Source: PALSA-129 sp963842505
Lineage (GTDB): Bacteria; Acidobacteriota; Terriglobia; Bryobacterales; Bryobacteraceae
Assembly: GCA_963842505.1 (NCBI GenBank)
Contig: CAWJGZ010000002.1
Span: forward strand, 434,001 to 498,000
Reading direction: 5' to 3'
Length of the DNA: 64,000 bases
Shown: piece by piece, positions 35,515-43,450 of the stretch
Numbering within the stretch: the stretch's first letter is position 1
Layout: each line of letters opens with the position of its first letter
Translations under genes and position numbers: made by a program
The notes under the pieces: model-generated
What the model saw: only the letters and a program-made list of their open reading frames with translations
Databases searched by the model: none
What the model was told of the DNA's origin: nothing

Positions 35515-35772
35515 ATGTACGCCTTGATCGAATATCCCGCCGGAGTGATGGTGGAAGCCGTGGTGCTGGCGATGGACCCCAAACGCGCCCGCATTGCCGC
35601 AGCCGGATTTCCGGACACTCTGGAATTGAGGCGTTCCGGTGCCCACTGGCTTACCGAAACGGGCCAGAAAGTTACCTTCGAGTTTCTGTTGTCGAATGCC
35701 CCTGACGTTGAAACCGTTACCCTTCCCGCACCGGCGCTGGCAGCCCGCGCCGCCGGTTCGTGCGCCATCTGA
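35515..35772 (+). CDS. Hypothetical protein, 85 aa
   Basis: A small protein (MYALIEYPAGVMVEAVVLAMDPKRARIAAAGFPDTLELRRSG and on) with no known function, but the clean ribosome site (AGAGGGAGG, 7 nt before ATG 35515) and its own terminator-like hairpin argue for a real gene. It is mostly hydrophilic, with alternating strands and a hydrophobic C-terminal third. Convergent with eno. Confidence 0.7.
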   Translation: MYALIEYPAGVMVEAVVLAMDPKRARIAAAGFPDTLELRRSGAHWLTETGQKVTFEFLLSNAPDVETVTLPAPALAARAAGSCAI

Positions 35773-35794
35773 CTCGCGGGTTGAAGCGACACAC

Positions 35795-35829
35795 GGCATC
35801 CGGCCCGATTCGCTCCCGCGCCGGATGCC
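35795..35829. terminator. Hairpin between the small gene and eno
   Basis: GGCATCCGGC at 35795-35804 and GCCGGATGCC at 35820-35829: perfect 10-bp arms with a 15-nt loop, 23 bp after the stop at 35772. No strong T-tract follows, but the position between two convergent genes fits a terminator. Confidence 0.55.
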
Positions 35830-35873
35830 ATTCTCAATCGATCGTATCCTTTCGCACTGTCGCCGCACCCGGC

Positions 35874-37154
35874 TCAGCGCCGGAAGGCGGCACGCCCGGC
35901 AAAGCGCGAGTGCCCATGCAGCCGCTCCTCAATCCGCAGGAACTGGTTGAACTTCGCTACGCGCTCGCTTCGGCAGCCCGAACCGGTCTTGATGTGGCCC
36001 GCGCCGGTCGCAACCGTCAGATCGGCGATGAAGGTGTCTTCGGTCTCGCCCGATCGGTGCGACACAAAGCATCGATAGGCATTGCGGCCGGCGAGTTCCA
36101 TCGTATCCAGCGTCTCCGTCACACTTCCGATCTGGTTCAGCTTAATCAGGACTGCGTTTCCGATTCCCTTGTCGATGCCCTCCTGCAGGATCTTGGGGTT
36201 GGTGCAGAATACGTCGTCTCCCACTAGCTCGATCTTGTTTCCGAGAGCCACCGTCAGATTCCGCCAGCCGGTCCAGTCGTTCTCCCCCATGCCATCCTCG
36301 AGGAGCACGATCGGATACTGCTTTACCCAAGACTCCCAGAGCTTGATCAGTTCGTCGGAGGTGATGGGCTTCTTGGTGGATTTGAAGAGCACGTACTTCC
36401 CGTCGTCCCACATTTCACTGGCGGCCGGGTCGAGGCAAATCGAGATGTCGGTGGACGGCTTGTAGCCGGCTTTGGTGATCGCTTCCAGAATCAGCTCGAC
36501 TGCTTCGTCGTTGGATTTCAGATCGGGAGCGAATCCTCCCTCGTCACCCACAGCGGTGCTGTACCCTTTGCCATTCAGCACCTTCTTGAGTGCGTGGAAG
36601 GTCTCCATGCCCATGCGGATGGCCTCGGCAAACGATGGCGCGTTGTGTGGCGCGATCATGAACTCCTGGAAATCGACCGTGTTGTCGGCGTGCTTGCCGC
36701 CGTTAAGCACGTTCATGCAGGGCACCGGAAGCGTACAGGCATTCGCGCCGCCAAGATACCGGTACAGCGGCAATGAGTGGGCACTCGCCGCGGCGCGCGC
36801 GGCGGCCATCGAAACGGCCAGAATCGCATTGGCTCCCAGTTTTGCCTTGTTGGGTGTCCCATCGGCGTCAATCATGGCTTGATCGATGGCGCGCTGGTTG
36901 GTAGCGTCCTTGCCTGCGACAGCAGCGGCCAGTTCCTTGGCAACATGGGCCGCGGCCTGCTTGACGCCCTTTCCGCCATACCGCTTTTTATCGCCGTCGC
37001 GCAATTCGACGGCTTCCTTTTCTCCCGTCGATGCTCCCGAAGGAACGGCAGCCACGCCGACCGCGCCGCCATCCAGCCAAACCTCGGCCTCAACTGTGGG
37101 GTTGCCGCGAGAGTCGAGGATCTCACGACCTACAACATTTACGATTTTGGTCAT
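35874..37154 (-). CDS. eno: Enolase
   Basis: A 426-aa glycolytic enolase (2-phosphoglycerate to phosphoenolpyruvate). Family signals: VVGREILDSRGNPTVEAEVWLDGG at the N terminus, SGASTGEKEAVELRDGD, and GSVTETLDTMELAGRNAYRCFVSHRSGETEDTFIADL near the C terminus. GGAG is 8-9 nt before the ATG. Upstream is a fluoride riboswitch with its own terminator; enolase is inhibited by fluoride, and is one of the genes known to lie under this riboswitch class. Confidence 0.96.
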   Translation of the reverse strand: MTKIVNVVGREILDSRGNPTVEAEVWLDGGAVGVAAVPSGASTGEKEAVELRDGDKKRYGGKGVKQAAAHVAKELAAAVAGKDATNQRAIDQAMIDADGTPNKAKLGANAILAVSMAAARAAASAHSLPLYRYLGGANACTLPVPCMNVLNGGKHADNTVDFQEFMIAPHNAPSFAEAIRMGMETFHALKKVLNGKGYSTAVGDEGGFAPDLKSNDEAVELILEAITKAGYKPSTDISICLDPAASEMWDDGKYVLFKSTKKPITSDELIKLWESWVKQYPIVLLEDGMGENDWTGWRNLTVALGNKIELVGDDVFCTNPKILQEGIDKGIGNAVLIKLNQIGSVTETLDTMELAGRNAYRCFVSHRSGETEDTFIADLTVATGAGHIKTGSGCRSERVAKFNQFLRIEERLHGHSRFAGRAAFRR

Positions 37155-37204
37155 CTATAACTCCTTGTGTCCTGCGAATGAGTAGTAGAACGTTAACCCA
37201 GAAT

Positions 37205-37233
37205 GGAAAAGCTCCTACCAGATGGCAGGAGCT
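37205..37233 (-). terminator. Intrinsic terminator of the eno riboswitch
   Basis: On the minus strand: AGCTCCTGCC-ATCT-GGTAGGAGCT, a 10-bp stem with one wobble pair, followed by TTTTCC. Its 5' arm (AGCTCC) is also the 3' part of the aptamer, so ligand binding would compete with terminator formation: fluoride would turn on eno. Confidence 0.85.
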
Positions 37234-37281
37234 ATCACAACCGGCTGCCCGGAACGGTTAAAGGTGACGCTCCATCACCTA
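37224..37281 (-). promoter_or_regulatory. Fluoride riboswitch (crcB motif) upstream of eno
   Basis: Minus strand: GGTGATGGAGC then GTCACC (P1-type stem), AACCG, a closed inner stem (AACCG/CGGTT), and the 3' conserved TGATAGCTCCTGCC. The GGAGC-GCTCC pairing of the pseudoknot is present. All match the known fluoride aptamer. An eno promoter upstream (TATAGT -10 at 37297-37302, TTGCCC -35 at 37320-37325, 17-bp spacing) fits. Confidence 0.88.
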
Positions 37282-37296
37282 TGGTTTCGAAGCTCG

Positions 37297-37325
37297 ACTA
37301 TAACTCACGGCATCCGTCTGGGCAA
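37297..37325 (-). promoter_or_regulatory. Probable promoter of eno
   Basis: TATAGT (-10) at 37297-37302 and TTGCCC (-35) at 37320-37325 on the minus strand, with a 17-bp spacer. It overlaps the 3' end of the metallophosphoesterase gene, and a start about 7 nt downstream would place the aptamer at the transcript's 5' end. Confidence 0.5.
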
Positions 37326-38021
37326 CGCGGAGGGAACAGTCCCGGTCCTCAGCACGGACGCCAGATCCTCAAAGACCGCGGCCGACAGGCCCAGGCGGCG
37401 GAGTCTCTCGACTGTCTGCTCCACGTCGTAAGCGGCCGATTCTAGGCTTATCCTGCCGTCCTGCCAAATCGCGTAGCAGGCTTGGGCGCGGCCATGCTTG
37501 GGCTGCCCGACGCTTCCCGGATTGACCACCAGGCAGGATTTTAGAAAGCGGCGGAAGGGTTTGTGGGTGTGGCCGACGAGTTCCAGGTCGATGCCCGGTC
37601 CAACTTCATCGGCCAGCCACCGGGGCGACTCCTTGCAGCGATATTCAAACAATGGATCCGACGGCGCCGCGTGGCACATCAAGAACCGCACTCCCTCGAC
37701 TTCGGCCGTGGCCTTCAAAGGGAGATTGCGCAAGTATTCCCGCTGTTCTTCGTTGAGCACGGAGCGCGTGTAGCGCCGGGTTTCTTCCGCCATGGCTCGA
37801 AAGCGCGCGGAACATTGCGGGTCTTCATCGAAGCCGATCGAGTGATCGTGATTGCCGCGCACCACGATCGCGGCCTTTTGGCGCACGAACTCGATGGCTT
37901 CGGCGGGATTCGGCCCGTAGTTCACCAGGTCGCCAAGGACCCAGAGCCGGTCGAAATCGGACGGCAGGGCGCGGATGGCTTCGAGGTTTGCGTGAAGGTC
38001 CGAAATGATCAGCACTCGCAC
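37305..38021 (-). CDS. Metallophosphoesterase (YfcE-like)
   Basis: A 238-aa phosphodiesterase with the full metal motif set: SDLHAN at the N terminus, WVLGDLVNYGP, VRGNHDHSIG, and LVGHTHKPF near residue 155. GTG 38021 is preferred, with GGAG 8 nt upstream, over an ORF start at 38072. It is a possible cyclic-nucleotide or nucleotide phosphodiesterase. The gene lies between the two riboswitch-controlled transcripts but has no such element itself. Confidence 0.85.
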   Translation of the reverse strand: MRVLIISDLHANLEAIRALPSDFDRLWVLGDLVNYGPNPAEAIEFVRQKAAIVVRGNHDHSIGFDEDPQCSARFRAMAEETRRYTRSVLNEEQREYLRNLPLKATAEVEGVRFLMCHAAPSDPLFEYRCKESPRWLADEVGPGIDLELVGHTHKPFRRFLKSCLVVNPGSVGQPKHGRAQACYAIWQDGRISLESAAYDVEQTVERLRRLGLSAAVFEDLASVLRTGTVPSALPRRMP

Positions 38022-38058
38022 TGGCTTTGCTCCAAACGCTACAGGCGTGATTTGATTA

Positions 38059-38088
38059 TTGCAACGTTCCACTCATTGCTGCTATTCT
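38059..38088 (+). promoter_or_regulatory. Probable promoter of the antiporter operon
   Basis: TTGCAA at 38059-38064 and TATTCT at 38083-38088 with an 18-bp spacer, ending just before the riboswitch aptamer. Confidence 0.45.
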
Positions 38089-38094
38089 CGGATC

Positions 38095-38145
38095 AGGCGG
38101 TGGAGTTCGCCCAACCGCCGCTCTCAAGCGGCCAATGACTCCTGC
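38095..38145 (+). promoter_or_regulatory. Fluoride riboswitch (crcB motif) upstream of the antiporter
   Basis: AGGCGGTGGAGTTCGCC, then CAACC, a perfect GCCGCT-CTCA-AGCGGC stem, and AATGACTCCTGC. The GGAG-CTCC pseudoknot partner is present. Only the GAT/GGT variant in the first stem differs from the typical GGCGATGGAG. A weaker hairpin (CTCCTGCGGC/GCTGTAGGGG, with wobbles) follows without a T-tract, so control may be translational: the ATG at 38215 has CGGAG 6 nt upstream. Confidence 0.85.
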
Positions 38146-38214
38146 GGCAAGAACTGCTGTAGGGGCTTCCAGGCCGAATCCCTTATACAGCTAATTTGAA
38201 TATCGGAGCCCGGC

Positions 38215-39423
38215 ATGGAACAAGTCTGGTTTTCGGCGGCGCTGTGGCTGATTCTGGCGTTGATCGCCACGCTGCTTTCAATTTGGTTTAAGATCTCGAC
38301 CGCGCTGTCTGAGATCGTAGTTGGCACGGTTGCGCAGCTCGTCCTGGGCGCGCTGATCGGCACCGAAGTGCTGGGGGCGAAGTCTGCCTGGGTTGGCTTT
38401 CTGGCCGGAACGGGTGCGATTGTGCTCACCTTTCTTGCGGGGGCGGAGCTTGATCCCGGGATATTCCGTACGAAATGGAAGGAAGCCATGGTCGTGGGAC
38501 TGGTCGGCTTTTTCGCGCCATTTCTGGGAGCCGCGGCCGTGGCGCACTTCCTGTTGCGGTGGTCCATCCCCGCAAGCTGGCTGGCCGGGGTCGCACTGTC
38601 CACCACTTCTGTTGCGGTCGTGTATGCCGTCATGCTGGAACTCGGCTTGAACCGGACCGATTTCGGCAAAGGCATCCTCGCGGCTTGCTTTGTGAACGAT
38701 CTCGGAACCGTAATCGCCCTGGGCCTCATCTTTGCCCCGTTCACGATGCGGACACTGATCTTTGTGGTGGCGAGTGTAGTGGTATTTGGAGCGCTGCCGT
38801 TTGTCACTCCATGGTTCTTTCAGAAATACGGGGGCCGCGTTTCGGAGCTCGAAGCAAAGTATATTCTGTTTCTGCTGTTCGGGATGGGCGGCTTGGCAGC
38901 GTGGGCGGGTAGCGAGGCCGTTCTGCCGGCCTACATCATCGGGATGGTGTTAGCCGGCACGGTAGGAAAGGACCACATTCTGATCAGGCGTCTGCGAACC
39001 TTGACCTTCGGGCTGCTGACGCCCTTCTACTTCATTCGTGCGGGATCGCTGGTCTCCGTGCCGGCGCTCATCGCCACGCCCCTGGCCTTCCTCGCGCTGT
39101 TTGCGGCCAAGATGGTGAGCAAAATGGTCCCGCTGGTTCCCACCGTGCGGGCTTTCAACCATGAAGGGCACCAAGGCTTGTATTACTCTTTGATGATGTC
39201 CACCGGACTGACGTTTGGCACCATCTCGGCCTTGTTCGGTCTCAATCACCAGATCATTACTGGTGCGCAATATTCTTATCTGGTGGCAACCGTGATTGCC
39301 AGCGCCGTGATACCGACGGCGATTGCCAACGCCTGGTTCATGCCCAAACACCTGCTGCCGAAGGCAGAGCCGGCCGTTCGGCCGATGGCTATGATGGCCG
39401 AAGATACCGGCGCCGGTGATTAA
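38215..39423 (+). CDS. Cation/proton antiporter (NapA/KefB-like)
   Basis: A 402-aa polytopic CPA2-type antiporter, about 11-12 membrane helices, no RCK/TrkA-N domain at the C terminus. The conserved ion-binding site in helix 5 region is F-V-N161-D162-LGTV, an Asn-Asp pair. The fluoride riboswitch upstream predicts induction by fluoride. Sodium/proton antiporters are among the gene classes reported under this riboswitch. It could export protons, Na+ or perhaps relieve HF-driven acid load; it is not a FluC or CLC-F exporter. Confidence 0.88.
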   Translation: MEQVWFSAALWLILALIATLLSIWFKISTALSEIVVGTVAQLVLGALIGTEVLGAKSAWVGFLAGTGAIVLTFLAGAELDPGIFRTKWKEAMVVGLVGFFAPFLGAAAVAHFLLRWSIPASWLAGVALSTTSVAVVYAVMLELGLNRTDFGKGILAACFVNDLGTVIALGLIFAPFTMRTLIFVVASVVVFGALPFVTPWFFQKYGGRVSELEAKYILFLLFGMGGLAAWAGSEAVLPAYIIGMVLAGTVGKDHILIRRLRTLTFGLLTPFYFIRAGSLVSVPALIATPLAFLALFAAKMVSKMVPLVPTVRAFNHEGHQGLYYSLMMSTGLTFGTISALFGLNHQIITGAQYSYLVATVIASAVIPTAIANAWFMPKHLLPKAEPAVRPMAMMAEDTGAGD

Positions 39424-39424
39424 T

Positions 39425-39847
39425 ATGATCGAGCGAATTCTGATTGCACACGACGGCTCCGATAGCGCCCGCAAGGCATTCGATTACGCCGTCGAACTCA
39501 CCGCACGCGTTGGCGCGCGCCTTTGGCTGATTTGTGTGGAGGAGGAGATTCCCCGCCACGCCGAGGTGATCGACGAATTTCGCGAAGAGAAGGACCGCGC
39601 CGACAGCTATTTCGGCCAGCTTGCCGAGCATTGCCGGGCGCGCGCGGCACTACATTCAGTGGACCTCGAAACTGTGATTGTGTCCGGACATGCCGTCAAG
39701 GTAATTGGCGACTTCGTCCGCGAAAATGACATGGATCTGCTGGTCATCGGCTTCACGGGGCATTCCCGGGTCTACGAGCATATTTGGGGCGGCACGGCCC
39801 ACAACCTGACAAGCACCGTGCGTTGCAACGTGCTGGTCGTCAAGTAG
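39425..39847 (+). CDS. Universal stress protein (UspA family)
   Basis: A 140-aa UspA protein with IERILIAHDGSDSARKAFDYAVELTARVGARLWLICVEEE and the nucleotide-binding G-x2-G-x9-GS/T region (FTGHSRVYEHIWGGTAHNLTSTVRCNVLVVK). It starts by ATG one base after the antiporter stop; a GTG at 39416 would overlap it. Likely cotranscribed and induced with the antiporter, as an ATP-binding stress regulator. Confidence 0.9.
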   Translation: MIERILIAHDGSDSARKAFDYAVELTARVGARLWLICVEEEIPRHAEVIDEFREEKDRADSYFGQLAEHCRARAALHSVDLETVIVSGHAVKVIGDFVRENDMDLLVIGFTGHSRVYEHIWGGTAHNLTSTVRCNVLVVK

Positions 39848-39858
39848 GGGCAGCTTGC

Positions 39859-40599
39859 ATGGAGCAGGACCTTCCTTTCGTGGGGATGGCGAAGGAGGTG
39901 CAACGCCTGACTTTGGCGTTTAGCAGTGGCGATCCGCTTTTGTTGCTGGGTCCTCAGGGAAGCGGTAAGACCAGGCTGATTCATGAAGCGCTCTCCGGCA
40001 ATCGCCACGTGCTATATATTGCCGGAGAACCGAGCCTGCACGCCTTGCTGACAGCAATGGCACGCGCTCTGATCGCCGCGGGGCACGCGAGTTTTCTGAG
40101 CCGCGCCAAACCGGGCGCTGATCCGGAAGCCTGGCTCGCGGCTCAAACCAGTGTTCACCTCAAAGGGCTCCTCTGGACTGCGGTGGAAACCTCACCCGTG
40201 CCGATGATGCTGGATGATATTGGAAGCAACAGCTTCCCAACTTACCGTTTTTTGCAGCGAATCTATCATCCGCCGGGTATGGCTCTTTTCGCTGCGTCGC
40301 GGGATGCTCTCAGTTTGGGCGCACTGGCCAGACTCTTCTGGAATCCGGCGAAGGCATTGAATGTGCCGCCGCTCGCCCAGCGGGACGCCGAACAACTGTT
40401 CGAAGCCGCCGCCGACCATTTTAGACTGCGCCGGCTGGACCTCGATGAGTTCCGCGAAAAAGTGCTAGAGAGCGCTTGCGGGAACCCGGGGCAGATTATT
40501 GAGATGTGCCGGCTGGCCATTCAGCCGCAATACCATGCGGGCCGCTATATTAAGTTCGCTCCGCTGCGCATCGATACGGTAATCAAGTTCTCCCGGTAA
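39859..40599 (+). CDS. P-loop AAA-type ATPase, uncharacterised
   Basis: A 246-aa P-loop ATPase. Walker A is GPQGSGKT (31-38), Walker B is PMMLDD near residue 115, and SRDALSLGALARLFWNPAKAL is sensor-like. AGGGG lies 8 nt before the ATG. It is the third gene of the antiporter-usp transcript. Such stand-alone AAA proteins resemble loaders or regulators (DnaC/TniB-like); its partner is not clear, but its cotranscription suggests a role in the same response. Confidence 0.75.
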   Translation: MEQDLPFVGMAKEVQRLTLAFSSGDPLLLLGPQGSGKTRLIHEALSGNRHVLYIAGEPSLHALLTAMARALIAAGHASFLSRAKPGADPEAWLAAQTSVHLKGLLWTAVETSPVPMMLDDIGSNSFPTYRFLQRIYHPPGMALFAASRDALSLGALARLFWNPAKALNVPPLAQRDAEQLFEAAADHFRLRRLDLDEFREKVLESACGNPGQIIEMCRLAIQPQYHAGRYIKFAPLRIDTVIKFSR

Positions 40600-40762
40600 A
40601 GGTCACTTAGGCGAGATCTTCCGCGACTCGCCGGCACTCGGACCCGACTGGAATCTGCCATGCGTCTGATTGCCGGTCAACGCACGGTGCACAGCCGCGA
40701 ATCGGGCTCCGCTGGCAACCGCTCTCTTACGTTCGCGGCTCCGAATGCCGCTGCAAGCACGC

Positions 40763-40768
40763 TATAAT
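40763..40768 (+). promoter_or_regulatory. -10 box upstream of the third riboswitch
   Basis: TATAAT, 13 nt before the aptamer at 40782. No good -35 box is visible at the right spacing. Confidence 0.5.
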
Positions 40769-40781
40769 CTGATTTAGACCG

Positions 40782-40841
40782 TTGGTGATGGAGCCCACCA
40801 TCAACCGTCTCGAGCCTGACTCGGGAATGATAGCTCCTACT
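40782..40841 (+). promoter_or_regulatory. Fluoride riboswitch (crcB motif) upstream of the dynamin-like GTPase
   Basis: TTGGTGATGGAGCCCACC, then ATCAACCG, a CTCGAG...CTCGGG stem, and TGATAGCTCCTACT. This is a close match to the fluoride aptamer consensus, with the GGAGC/GCTCC long-range pairing. The ATG of the GTPase follows only 12 nt after the aptamer, with GGAAAGG between, so the likely mechanism is occlusion or exposure of the ribosome site rather than termination. Confidence 0.9.
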
Positions 40842-40852
40842 CGGAAAGGGTT

Positions 40853-42595
40853 ATGGTTCTGAGGACGGAAGACATCTACCCCGAGACAAACGGAACGGCT
40901 CATTCCTCCGATTCCAGCCATCCCTCCACCCCGACGCTCGCAGACTCACCGCAGCCGCCGGCTCTTTGCCTGGCAGCGGATGTGGCGGCGCGGTACGGGA
41001 TTTCGGATCTTTCCGGCTTACTCGCAAGCGCACGAGCATCGGCAGCACAGGACGAGATCAGCGTCGCCGTGCTGGGCCGCTTCAAGGCCGGAAAGAGTAG
41101 TTTCCTAAACCATCTCATCGGGCGCGGCATACTTCCAGTCGGTGTCGTGCCGGTTACGGCCGTGGTCACGGAACTCCGCTACGGTCCCAGCGAAGAGGCG
41201 CGAGTTCATCACCGGGGTGGCCGCGACCCCGAGGTTCCGCTCGACCAGATCGGGAGCTATATCTCCGAGAAGGAGAATCCAGAGAACTCCAAGCATGTCG
41301 ATCTGATTACCGTTGAACTGCCGGAGTTGCGGCGCTTTCGCGGCCTGAAATTCGTCGATACGCCCGGTCTGGAAAGCGCGCTTTCTCACAATACACGGAC
41401 GTCGTTGGACTGGCTCCCAAATGTGGGACTCGCGTTAGTCGCGGTCAGCGTGGACCCGCCCCTTTCGCAGTGTGACATCGATCTGCTGAAGAGCCTTTAC
41501 CAGTACACACCGAAAGTCGGCGTGCTGCTCACCAAGGCCGACCTCCTGAGCGAACAGGAGCTTGCGGAAGTGGCCGAGTACGTGCGCGTCCAGCTTGCCA
41601 AGAATTTCCCCGGAACGCCTCAGATCTTCCCTTATTCCACCAAGCCCGGCTTTGAGCGGTTCCGGCAGGCGCTGGAAGCCGAGCTTGTTGCGGGAACGTT
41701 GGAGCGCTTCGCCGAAGAACGCGAATCCATCCTCTCCCGGAAAATGGATACTCTGCTGCGGGAATGCGGCGACTACCTGGCCCTGAGTCTCAAGTCGGCT
41801 GAAATGGTCCAGTCGGAGCGCCGGGCGCTGCGGCAGCAGGCCGTCGGCGAGAAGGAAATCGTCGACGAAGCCAAGTCGGCAGTCCGGCTGGCTGTGCAAC
41901 ATTCCGCGGCTGGAACGCGGTCCATGGTCAGCAATCGGCTCGATGCCCACCAGGCCGATCTGGAGCGCGCGCTGCTCGAAGTCTTCGAAAACGAATTCCC
42001 GAAATGGACCAAGAGCCTTGGCGTGATGCTTTCCTCGTTCGAAGATTGGCTCGCGAGCGCTTTGTGCGATGAGCTTGCCGTGCTTTCCTTCCGGGAACGC
42101 GCTTCGTTCCTGGCGCCCTTGCACAAAGTACAGAAGCAGGCATTCCGCGCGCTCCAACAATTTCGGGATCGCTTGTCGGATCGCACCATGCGCGCCTTCG
42201 GCGTGCCGTTGCGCACCACCGAAACCGAGATCGATGTCGTGGAGCCCGGCACACCTGATATCAGAATCGGACGCGTGTTCGACAGGAACTGGGAACTGCT
42301 ATCGCCCGTCCTGCCGGTGTGGATGATTAAGGCGGCTGTTCGACGCCATTTTGCGCGCACCGTCTCTTATTTGGTTTATCAGAATCTCAGCCGGCTCAGC
42401 ACGCAGTGGGAAGAGAGCATCAATGGCGCGCTGTGGGCTGTCGACAAGGAAGCCCGGCGGCGCCTGGATGAATTGATGGGCACGGTCGCACGGCTGGTCG
42501 AGAGCGGCAGCAATGAACGGGCGCCACAAATCCGCGCGGATCTGGAACGGCTTGAGCAAGCGCGGAAATCGTTGGCCGCGGAGGCTGGGAGTTGA
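40853..42595 (+). CDS. Dynamin-like GTPase (bacterial dynamin family)
   Basis: A 580-aa large GTPase with all four G motifs: G1 GRFKAGKSS (75-83), G2 threonine in VPVTAVVTEL (T102/T106), G3 DTPG (169-172) and G4 TKAD (227-230). The C-terminal part is mostly helical (stalk-like), with a hydrophobic segment near 475-500 (LLSPVLPVWMIKAAVRRHF) that may contact membrane. Bacterial dynamins remodel or repair membranes. The 5' fluoride riboswitch makes this a candidate fluoride-stress protein. It precedes the DUF190 genes. Confidence 0.85.
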   Translation: MVLRTEDIYPETNGTAHSSDSSHPSTPTLADSPQPPALCLAADVAARYGISDLSGLLASARASAAQDEISVAVLGRFKAGKSSFLNHLIGRGILPVGVVPVTAVVTELRYGPSEEARVHHRGGRDPEVPLDQIGSYISEKENPENSKHVDLITVELPELRRFRGLKFVDTPGLESALSHNTRTSLDWLPNVGLALVAVSVDPPLSQCDIDLLKSLYQYTPKVGVLLTKADLLSEQELAEVAEYVRVQLAKNFPGTPQIFPYSTKPGFERFRQALEAELVAGTLERFAEERESILSRKMDTLLRECGDYLALSLKSAEMVQSERRALRQQAVGEKEIVDEAKSAVRLAVQHSAAGTRSMVSNRLDAHQADLERALLEVFENEFPKWTKSLGVMLSSFEDWLASALCDELAVLSFRERASFLAPLHKVQKQAFRALQQFRDRLSDRTMRAFGVPLRTTETEIDVVEPGTPDIRIGRVFDRNWELLSPVLPVWMIKAAVRRHFARTVSYLVYQNLSRLSTQWEESINGALWAVDKEARRRLDELMGTVARLVESGSNERAPQIRADLERLEQARKSLAAEAGS

Positions 42596-42724
42596 TGGGG
42601 CGGTTCAGGAAGGCAGTCTCCGCGCAGGGATGCTCATCGAGGTTTCGAGCATTATGCTGGTTTACGTAACGGTCCGGTTCGGCTCGGCGCCGGCGAGGCG
42701 CTAGCGGCTACGGGAGGAGTTGGT

Positions 42725-43450
42725 ATGCTCCAGAAGGGCACGGCAAAGAAGGTCACGATTCTCGTCAATGAGGACGCCCAGCACCACTTCGGGTCACTCT
42801 GTGACGCCATTCTGACGTTCCTGCTTCACAAGGGCGTCTCCGGTGCCACGGCGACGCGCGCCATGGCCGGTTTCGGCGCTCACCAGGTGATGCACACTAC
42901 CAAGATCGAAGTGCTCACCGACCACCTGCCAATTCGTATCGAGTTTATCGAATCCGCCGCGAAAGTCGATGAGCTCATGCCCACCCTCTACGACATGGTG
43001 ACCGACGGAGTCATTGAAGTCCAGGATACGAATGTTGTCAAGGTTGCCAGCAAGGAACGGCCATCGCCGCCGAGCGGGCCTCATACGGAAACCAGGGGCA
43101 CAGCCCGCTTGATGCGCATCTATATGGGAGAGTCGGACAAATGGCAGGGTGAACCGCTTTATGAGGCGATGGTCAAGCGTTTGCGCCTGATGGATATTGC
43201 CGGGGCAACCGTGTACCGGGGCATTCTCGGATACGGAGCGAAGGGTCGCACGCATAAGAGCGGGCGGCTTCCGTTCTCGCACGATCTGCCGGTCATGATT
43301 TCGGTTGTGGACACGGAGGAGAAGGTCGCGAAGGCGATCGGCGAGATTGAATCGATGATGCAGGACGGAATCATCGTCCTGTCCAACGTGGATGTGATTC
43401 GCCTGGTTCATAGCCGCCCGGCGACGGAGCCTTCGCATGCGAACAGTTAA
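42725..43450 (+). CDS. Tandem DUF190 (PII-like) protein
   Basis: A 241-aa protein with two DUF190 modules: residues about 8-107 (VTILVNEDAQHHFGSLCDAILTFLLHKGVSGATATRAMAGFGAH) and about 128-230 (LMRIYMGESDKWQGEPLYEAMVKRLRLMDIAGATVYRGILGYGAKG). GGGAGGAG lies 6 nt before the ATG. DUF190 proteins have a ferredoxin-like, PII-like fold and often lie beside fluoride channel (crcB/fluC) genes. The tandem form is unusual. It probably senses a small ligand and regulates the GTPase or a transport protein. 129 bp after the GTPase stop. Confidence 0.85.
   Translation: MLQKGTAKKVTILVNEDAQHHFGSLCDAILTFLLHKGVSGATATRAMAGFGAHQVMHTTKIEVLTDHLPIRIEFIESAAKVDELMPTLYDMVTDGVIEVQDTNVVKVASKERPSPPSGPHTETRGTARLMRIYMGESDKWQGEPLYEAMVKRLRLMDIAGATVYRGILGYGAKGRTHKSGRLPFSHDLPVMISVVDTEEKVAKAIGEIESMMQDGIIVLSNVDVIRLVHSRPATEPSHANS

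Noticed and set aside
35874..35915. A palindrome-like repeat at the end of eno
   Set aside because: The GGCAC/GTGCC arms are in normal enolase C-terminal coding (RFAGRAAFRR), a tail seen in the family, so there is no reason to call an insertion.
42596..42724. A possible fourth riboswitch before the tandem DUF190 gene
   Set aside because: The 129-bp gap shows no GGAG/CTCC aptamer pattern; the DUF190 genes are probably served by the riboswitch before the GTPase.
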